Source: Oscillospiraceae bacterium (lineage in GTDB: Bacteria; Bacillota; Clostridia; Oscillospirales; Ruminococcaceae). Taken from it: DNA of 63,248 nt. The position numbers and the translations under genes were made by a program. The stretch spans positions 1-63,248 of the forward strand of contig JAGBAZ010000064.1 of NCBI GenBank assembly GCA_018110905.1, written 5' to 3'. Position 1 is the stretch's first letter. Each line of letters opens with the position of its first letter. The notes under the pieces are model-generated. The model was not told the origin of the DNA, searched no databases, and worked only from the letters and a program-made list of their open reading frames with translations. Below are positions 59,068 to 63,248 of the stretch, one piece after another.

Positions 59068-59508
59068 ATGGAACTTGTTATAAAAAAATTTGATGAGCTT
59101 ACGGTAAACGAGCTTTATGATATCTTAAAGCTCCGGGTCAACGTTTTTGTTGTGGAACAGGAATGTCCCTATCCGGAAATCGATGACAAGGACCAGAACG
59201 CATATCACGTCTGGCTTCGCGACGAAGAAGGAATTGCCGCCTATCTCCGCGTTCTTGATAAAGGCGTTTCTTTCGAAGATGCCGCAGTCGGAAGAGTTAT
59301 TTCCGCAAGGCGCAGAAAAGGTTACGGAACCGTTGTTCTTAAAGAGGGTATCCGCCTTGCAAAGGAAAAATTCGGTGCGGATAAAATCACCATCGAAGCC
59401 CAGGTTTACGCAAGAAAGTTTTACGAAAATGTAGGCTTCAAACAGGTTTCGGAAGAATTCCTTGAAGACGGAATTCCGCATATCCTTATGACTCTTGAAG
59501 TTGAATAA
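59068..59508 (+). CDS. GNAT acetyltransferase, ElaA-like
   Basis: A 146-residue GNAT of the ElaA type (VNELYDILKLRVNVFVVEQECPYPEIDDKD, VGRVISARRRKGYGTVVLKEGI, YARKFYENVGFKQVSEEFLEDGIPHILM). The acetyl-CoA loop is RRRKGYG. The substrate is unknown. It starts immediately after the CorC stop, so it is in the same operon. Confidence 0.85.
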   Translation: MELVIKKFDELTVNELYDILKLRVNVFVVEQECPYPEIDDKDQNAYHVWLRDEEGIAAYLRVLDKGVSFEDAAVGRVISARRRKGYGTVVLKEGIRLAKEKFGADKITIEAQVYARKFYENVGFKQVSEEFLEDGIPHILMTLEVE

Positions 59509-59514
59509 AAAAAG

Positions 59515-59543
59515 AAATCCGCAGATTTTCTGCGGATTTTTTG
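59515..59543 (+). terminator. Terminator of the corC-elaA operon
   Basis: AAATCCGCAGA / TCTGCGGATTT around TTT, then six T. Confidence 0.92.
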
Positions 59544-59612
59544 TTTTTGGTGCAACAAAATCGGGTTTTTATGCCACTATTATTTCAGAAGGATAAAAAG
59601 GAGAATGATTTT

Positions 59613-60302
59613 ATGAAAAAATTTATTTCTGCGGTTTTAATTATTATGCTGTTGTTTTCTTTTTCCGCCTGCGAAGGAAAAAATAAAATTGTTGTTCCGG
59701 ATGAAGAAACAATAGAATCGGAATCCGAAATAAAAACTGAAGCCGAACCGGAACCGGAACGAACGGAAGAAAGCCATATCAAAACCGAAAGCGGAAAGCT
59801 TTCCGGAATTATACACCCCATGGTTCCAATTTCTCCGGAAAGAGAAAACGTTTTTGAAAACGAAGTTGTTCCCGTTTCAATGTCTGTTCCGGAAGGCTGG
59901 GAACCTGGAACCCTTGAAGAAAACGGAGAGATTTACGGAATAACTTTTACAATGCCCTGGAGTAATGACAATAGTGCAATTTTTACTGTTTATAAAGACA
60001 CCGGGACAACATATGAAGATCTTCTTGACAAAAATTCCCTTTGGGTTGGAATAAACGAACATACCTACCATGAAGTAGAAGGAAATTTTTCAAAGGGAAG
60101 CTATATCCGTTTTGATTATCCCACAAGTGAAAAATATGACACTGAAGAAGATGACATTTCGGTTTACGGAAGATTTTATCAGCTCCGGTTTGATGGATAT
60201 GTAGCAGATGTTAGCGTTTATATCAGAATAGATTCCGAAGAAAACACGCTTTTTGATGAAAAAATCTGTGATGAATTTATTTCTTCAATAAAAATCGGCT
60301 GA
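59613..60302 (+). CDS. Lipoprotein, 229 aa, unknown function
   Basis: A signal peptide with lipobox FSAC (Cys about residue 17), an acidic linker (about 30-60, Glu-rich), then a soluble domain of about 150 residues with VPVSMSVPEGWEPGTL and GRFYQLRFDGYVADVSVYIR, similar in style to PsbP/DUF1795-like domains. I cannot name a family. AAAAAGGAG precedes the ATG at 59613. Separate from the neighbouring lipoprotein at 61141. Confidence 0.65.
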   Translation: MKKFISAVLIIMLLFSFSACEGKNKIVVPDEETIESESEIKTEAEPEPERTEESHIKTESGKLSGIIHPMVPISPERENVFENEVVPVSMSVPEGWEPGTLEENGEIYGITFTMPWSNDNSAIFTVYKDTGTTYEDLLDKNSLWVGINEHTYHEVEGNFSKGSYIRFDYPTSEKYDTEEDDISVYGRFYQLRFDGYVADVSVYIRIDSEENTLFDEKICDEFISSIKIG

Positions 60303-60323
60303 AAATGTTAACAAAAAGTTTTC

Positions 60324-60352
60324 TTGTAAGTTTTTGCAAGCAATGGTAAACT
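60324..60352 (+). promoter_or_regulatory. Probable promoter of the AIM24-family gene
   Basis: TTGTAA, 17-base spacer, TAAACT, 33 bases before the ATG at 60385. Confidence 0.6.
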
Positions 60353-60384
60353 TTAGTTGAAAAATATAAAAAGGAGGCGTTTTT

Positions 60385-61062
60385 ATGCGTTATGAAATTG
60401 AAGGAGGCTCTCTTCCCGCATTGGTGATCCAGCTTGAAGCCGGCGAAGGTCTTGTAAGCGAATCCGGCGGAAGAACATGGATAAAAGGACCTATCACAAC
60501 CGATGTAAAAGCCGATGGCGGTCTTGGCGGAAGCATTGGAAGAATGTTTTCCGGCGAAAGCCTTTTCCTTAACCACTACAGAGCCAAAGGAGCGGGCGAA
60601 ATCGCTTTTACTTCTTCTTTCCCGGGAAGAATTGTTTCCCGCCAGCTTGCGCCGGGCGAAAGCGTAATTTGCCAGAAACGTGCTTTCCTTTGCGCAACCG
60701 AAGGCACACAGCTTTCAATTTTCTTCCGTAAAAAAGTCGGAGCGGGTCTTTTCGGCGGTGAAGGTTTTATCATGCAAAAAGTCACCGGACCCGGTCTTGC
60801 TTTCTTCGAAATCGACGGTTACTGCAAGGAATATAATCTTGCGGCGGGCGAAGAACTTGTCTGCGATACCGGCGTTGTTGCAATGATGGAGGAAAGCTGC
60901 AAGATGGACGTAAGAATGGTCGGAAGCGTTAAAAATGCCATTTTCGGCGGAGAAGGTCTTGTTGATACAGTTATCACCGGTCCCGGAAAAGTTATGCTCC
61001 AGACGATGCCGATTTATAAAGTCGCAAGCGCGATCCAGCCTTTCATAGTTCAGGGAAAATAA
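60385..61062 (+). CDS. AIM24/TIGR00266 family protein
   Basis: A 225-residue beta-rich protein of the AIM24 family, with repeated strand motifs (GGSLPALVIQLEAGEGLVSE, GEIAFTSSFPGRIVSRQLAPGES, GPGLAFFEIDGY, GPGKVMLQTMPI). The DGGLGGSIGRMFSGESLF loop is typical. Function in bacteria is unknown. AAGGAGG precedes the ATG by eight bases; codon use suggests strong expression. Confidence 0.88.
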   Translation: MRYEIEGGSLPALVIQLEAGEGLVSESGGRTWIKGPITTDVKADGGLGGSIGRMFSGESLFLNHYRAKGAGEIAFTSSFPGRIVSRQLAPGESVICQKRAFLCATEGTQLSIFFRKKVGAGLFGGEGFIMQKVTGPGLAFFEIDGYCKEYNLAAGEELVCDTGVVAMMEESCKMDVRMVGSVKNAIFGGEGLVDTVITGPGKVMLQTMPIYKVASAIQPFIVQGK

Positions 61063-61140
61063 AAAATATTTAAATCAATGCATCAAAATCTGTTTTTTTA
61101 AACACTATATAGACAGAAGATATTTTAAGGAAGTGTTTTT

Positions 61141-61950
61141 ATGAAAAAATACATAGCGGTTGTTCTTGCATTGGTTTTTGCTTTAACTTTTGTATCCTGC
61201 AGCAGAAATGAAGATGTTCCGCAGGAGGAAAATATTTCCGGACCAGCTTCGGAAAGTTCGGAACAAAGTGAAGAATCTGTTGCAGAAGAACCGGAACAGA
61301 ATGAAGAAATTGAAGAACCGATTTCTGAAGAGGAACCGCAGATAAAACCTCTTCCGGAAATAGAAGGTGAACCTTTATCTGAAGAAGAAATCGATTTTTT
61401 CAACGAGCTGTTTTACCCCATGCTTACCGATGAGGAAACAGGGGAGTTTATGACAAACCCCTGGAGCCATTTCTTTATGTCATATTATGACAATGTAAAA
61501 GAACTGGATTTTAAGGAGTTCCTAAGATATTTCCCCAATGACGGAAGCGAAGTTGATGAGGAAGAATTTAGGAAATTGCGGAAGGTTGAAACCTGGGGGT
61601 TTGATAACTGCAAAACTCTCGAAGATATGCCTGTCCCGGTTCATTCCATCTCCAAAAAAGAAGTGGACGCCGTTCTTATGGAATATGCCGGCATCACCTC
61701 TGATGAGCTGGATACTTCAGCTGTTGCATATCTGGAAGAATATGATTGTTATTATAATTCCACATCGGACTGGGGTCCCGGAATGTTTATTTGTTCCGAA
61801 GGCGAAAGGATAGGTAATATTATCTATCTTTATGGAGAAAGCAGTCTTATGTTTTATAAGAAACCGGAAAAAGGAACGGATATGCTCGTTTTAACAGAAG
61901 AGGAAGGTTCTTATAAAATAGTTTCCCATCAGCATTATAAAAGTTCATAA
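61141..61950 (+). CDS. Lipoprotein, 269 aa, unknown function
   Basis: A signal peptide ending in VSCS (Cys about residue 20), a Glu-rich linker (about 30-75) and a soluble domain (EEEIDFFNELFYPMLTD, FLRYFPNDGSEV, DELDTSAVAYLEEYDCYYN, GPGMFICSEG). No family recognised; composition and layout resemble the lipoprotein at 59613, and the pair may be paralogs. AAGGAAG precedes the ATG by eight bases. Confidence 0.7.
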   Translation: MKKYIAVVLALVFALTFVSCSRNEDVPQEENISGPASESSEQSEESVAEEPEQNEEIEEPISEEEPQIKPLPEIEGEPLSEEEIDFFNELFYPMLTDEETGEFMTNPWSHFFMSYYDNVKELDFKEFLRYFPNDGSEVDEEEFRKLRKVETWGFDNCKTLEDMPVPVHSISKKEVDAVLMEYAGITSDELDTSAVAYLEEYDCYYNSTSDWGPGMFICSEGERIGNIIYLYGESSLMFYKKPEKGTDMLVLTEEEGSYKIVSHQHYKSS

Positions 61951-61955
61951 CAAAC

Positions 61956-61988
61956 AAAAACTCCCTGCCGGACGGCAGGGAGTTTTTT
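61956..61988. terminator. Bidirectional terminator
   Basis: AAACTCCCTGCC / GGCAGGGAGTTT with flanking A and T runs, between converging genes. Confidence 0.92.
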
Positions 61989-62571
61989 ATATCGCTTCAA
62001 TAGCAATTTCAAGGGCTTTTGCAATTGTTTCAAGCGGAAGACTGGGCTTATCGTTTGTCTGTTCCGGAATGAACGGAACATGGATAAAACAGGATTTTGT
62101 TTCCATTCCTTTATAATGATGAAGAACGTGATAAATAAGGTCGTTGCAGACATAAGTTCCGGCAGAATAGGAAACAGAGCAGGGGGTTCCTTTGGCAGAA
62201 ACAGCTTCCGCCATCTTTCTTACCGGAAGGGTGGAAAACAAAGCATTTTCACCGTCGGGAACGCAGGGAACATCTTTCGGCTGATTTCCTTCGTTATCGG
62301 TAATGGAAGCAAAGCGAAGGTTAATGGCGACCATTTCCGGGGTAACGCCGGTTCTTCCTCCTGCCTGACCGACGCAGATTATTGCGTCGGGTTTTATTTC
62401 TTCGGCTTTTTTAATAACGGTTTTCGCCGCTTTTCCGAAGACTACCGGAATTTCGATTTTATTAAGTTCAAAATCACCGATTTTATCCGGAAGAAGTTTT
62501 ACCGCTTCCCAGGAAGGGTTGATTTTTTCTCCGCCGAAAGGTTCAAAACCGGTTATAAGAAGTTTTTTCAT
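61987..62571 (-). CDS. pcp: Pyroglutamyl-peptidase I
   Basis: A 194-residue cysteine peptidase that removes N-terminal pyroglutamate. Family motifs: LLITGFEPFGGEKINPSW, the catalytic Glu in TPEMVAIN, Cys in GTYVCNDLIYH and His in FIHVPFIPEQ. Length is slightly below the usual 215. There is no strong ribosome site (GGCGG lies upstream). It stands alone, convergent with the lipoprotein. Confidence 0.92.
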   Translation of the reverse strand: MKKLLITGFEPFGGEKINPSWEAVKLLPDKIGDFELNKIEIPVVFGKAAKTVIKKAEEIKPDAIICVGQAGGRTGVTPEMVAINLRFASITDNEGNQPKDVPCVPDGENALFSTLPVRKMAEAVSAKGTPCSVSYSAGTYVCNDLIYHVLHHYKGMETKSCFIHVPFIPEQTNDKPSLPLETIAKALEIAIEAI

Positions 62572-62625
62572 AAATTCACCGCCGAAAAATAATATAAAGT
62601 TATTTTATCACAACGAAAGAAAAGA

Positions 62626-63162
62626 TTAAAGCTGTTTTTTGATTTTTTGCAAAGCGCCCTTTTCAAGGCGCGAAACCTGCGCCTGACTTATACCGATTTG
62701 AGCGGCAACGTCCATCTGAGTCCGGCCGTCGAAAAAACGCATTGCCAGAATTCGTTTTTCTCTTGGTGAAAGGATTTTGAGAGCTTCTTTAAGGGAAATT
62801 TCCTCAAGCCACCCGGCATCTGAATTTTTGTCGCTTATCTGATCCATCATAAAAATCGTATCGCCGGAATCCGAATAGACCGGCTCATAAAGCGAAACCG
62901 GTTCAACAATCGCTTCAAGGGCGATAATAACTTTGCTTTTCGGAAGCTCCATTATTTTTGCAATTTCTTCAACTTTGGGTTCCCGGCCGTGCTCGTTTAT
63001 AAAATCCTCTTTTATCTGCATCGCCCGATAAGCAATATCACGTATGGAACGGCTTACGCGGACGGAATTTGAATCCCTCAAAAACCGCTTTATCTCGCCG
63101 ATTATCATCGGAATGATTATAGAATGTTGAAACATCACCGAAAGGAGTTGTTTCAATGACAA
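62626..63162 (-). pseudogene. sigG: 5'-truncated sporulation sigma factor, sigma-G type
   Basis: The reading frame holds regions 3 and 4 of a sigma-70 factor closest in pattern to SigG: IPMIIGEIKRFLRDSNSVRVSRSIRDIAYRA, VSLYEPVYSDSGD, FMMDQISD, and the region 4 HTH ALKILSPREKRILAMRFFDGRTQMDVAAQIGISQAQVSRLEKGAL. SigG is about 260 residues; here the first 100 or so (regions 1.2 and 2, which bind the -10 box) are missing. Homology breaks at the IPMIIGE segment near 63111. Upstream on this strand all frames lack the missing part and there is no ribosome site. The prmC gene starts on the opposite strand 45 bases away. Confidence 0.7.
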
Positions 63163-63248
63163 GAAAAGAGGCGATAAACCGCGTGCTCATGCGGTTATCG
63201 GAGATTCCGGAATGCGAGGCGGAAATGCGGATTCTGGCGGAAATCCGG
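63156..63248 (+). CDS. prmC: Start of a PrmC/HemK-like methyltransferase (partial)
   Basis: An open frame of 31 codons runs to the window edge from an ATG with AAAGGAG eight bases upstream. MTRKEAINRVLMRLSEIPE is similar to the N-terminal helix of release-factor glutamine methyltransferase (PrmC). Only this fragment is visible, so the assignment rests on this start alone. Confidence 0.5.
   Translation, partial: MTRKEAINRVLMRLSEIPECEAEMRILAEIR

Noticed and set aside
1..63248. CRISPR array, IS element, prophage or conjugation genes
   Set aside because: No regularly spaced repeats, no cas genes, no transposase, integrase, relaxase or phage structural genes were seen in any frame; the only element-like unit is the DUF559 one.

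Overview
This window looks like chromosome from an anaerobic, spore-forming Clostridia, probably Oscillospirales or a Ruminococcaceae relative. Several things point there: the Firmicutes gene order phoH-ybeY-era-recO-mutS2; a YlbJ-type sporulation membrane protein, a leaderless spore-type amidase and a sigma-G remnant; a LexA box of the Bacillus type; a PPi-type phosphofructokinase; oxygen-sensitive Fe-S enzymes; and a cohesin/dockerin protein of the kind seen in cellulosome-bearing Ruminococcaceae. This is inference from gene content. No rRNA or other phylogenetic marker was compared.

Layout. 0-3 kb: the tail of an unknown gene, then a leftward operon trxB-nadE-HD hydrolase-ASCH protein. 3-5.6 kb: a Ppx/GppA phosphatase and a TetR regulator facing an NAD-dependent epimerase. 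5.8-11.2 kb: SOS-controlled uvrB-uvrA and a hypothetical gene. 11.3-14.3 kb: a DivIVA-like coiled-coil gene broken by a one-base frameshift, then two methyltransferases. 14.3-20.2 kb: comF with a small Xre regulator, a large amidase, a Cys-rich small protein, ylbJ and a lipoprotein. 20.2-29.8 kb: membrane regulator, flavoprotein, small proteins, P-loop ATPase, KtrAB potassium uptake, a Clp unfoldase, ridA, an orphan ABC ATPase and tRNA-Gly(CCC). 29.8-32.1 kb: an Fe-S aldo/keto reductase, a palindrome-bounded DUF559 nuclease element and a leucine-rich-repeat protein. 32.2-39.1 kb: putP, the secreted cohesin-dockerin-solute-binding fusion, a GtrB/GtrA-like pair around a pseudouridine synthase, and a cluster of hairpin repeats. 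39.1-44.6 kb: guanine deaminase, YgiQ, a GNAT of AAC(6') type, a family 4 uracil-DNA glycosylase and a leaderless amidase. 44.7-52.3 kb: the phoH-ybeY-era-recO-mutS2-ogt housekeeping block. 52.3-63.2 kb: PPi-phosphofructokinase, DUF421/DUF4363, lepB, mnmA, a CorC-type Mg2+ transporter behind a leader peptide and attenuator, lipoproteins, pcp, a 5'-truncated sigG and the start of prmC.

Genes that work together include UvrA/UvrB with LexA control; KtrA gating KtrB; GtrB-like and GtrA-like proteins in glycolipid transfer; and the ribosome and RNA maturation set YbeY, Era and PhoH. RecO, MutS2, Ogt and the uracil-DNA glycosylase add DNA repair.

The signals I find most unusual are: (1) a dispersed TGAGCACG(G) oligomer far above chance, in both strands and all reading frames, and paired inside two terminators like a DNA-uptake sequence; (2) a family of two-hairpin repeats, one pair of which bounds a DUF559 nuclease gene; (3) a 12-codon acidic leader peptide plus terminator in front of the CorC-type transporter; (4) the cohesin-dockerin-solute-binding fusion; and (5) a truncated sigG abutting prmC.
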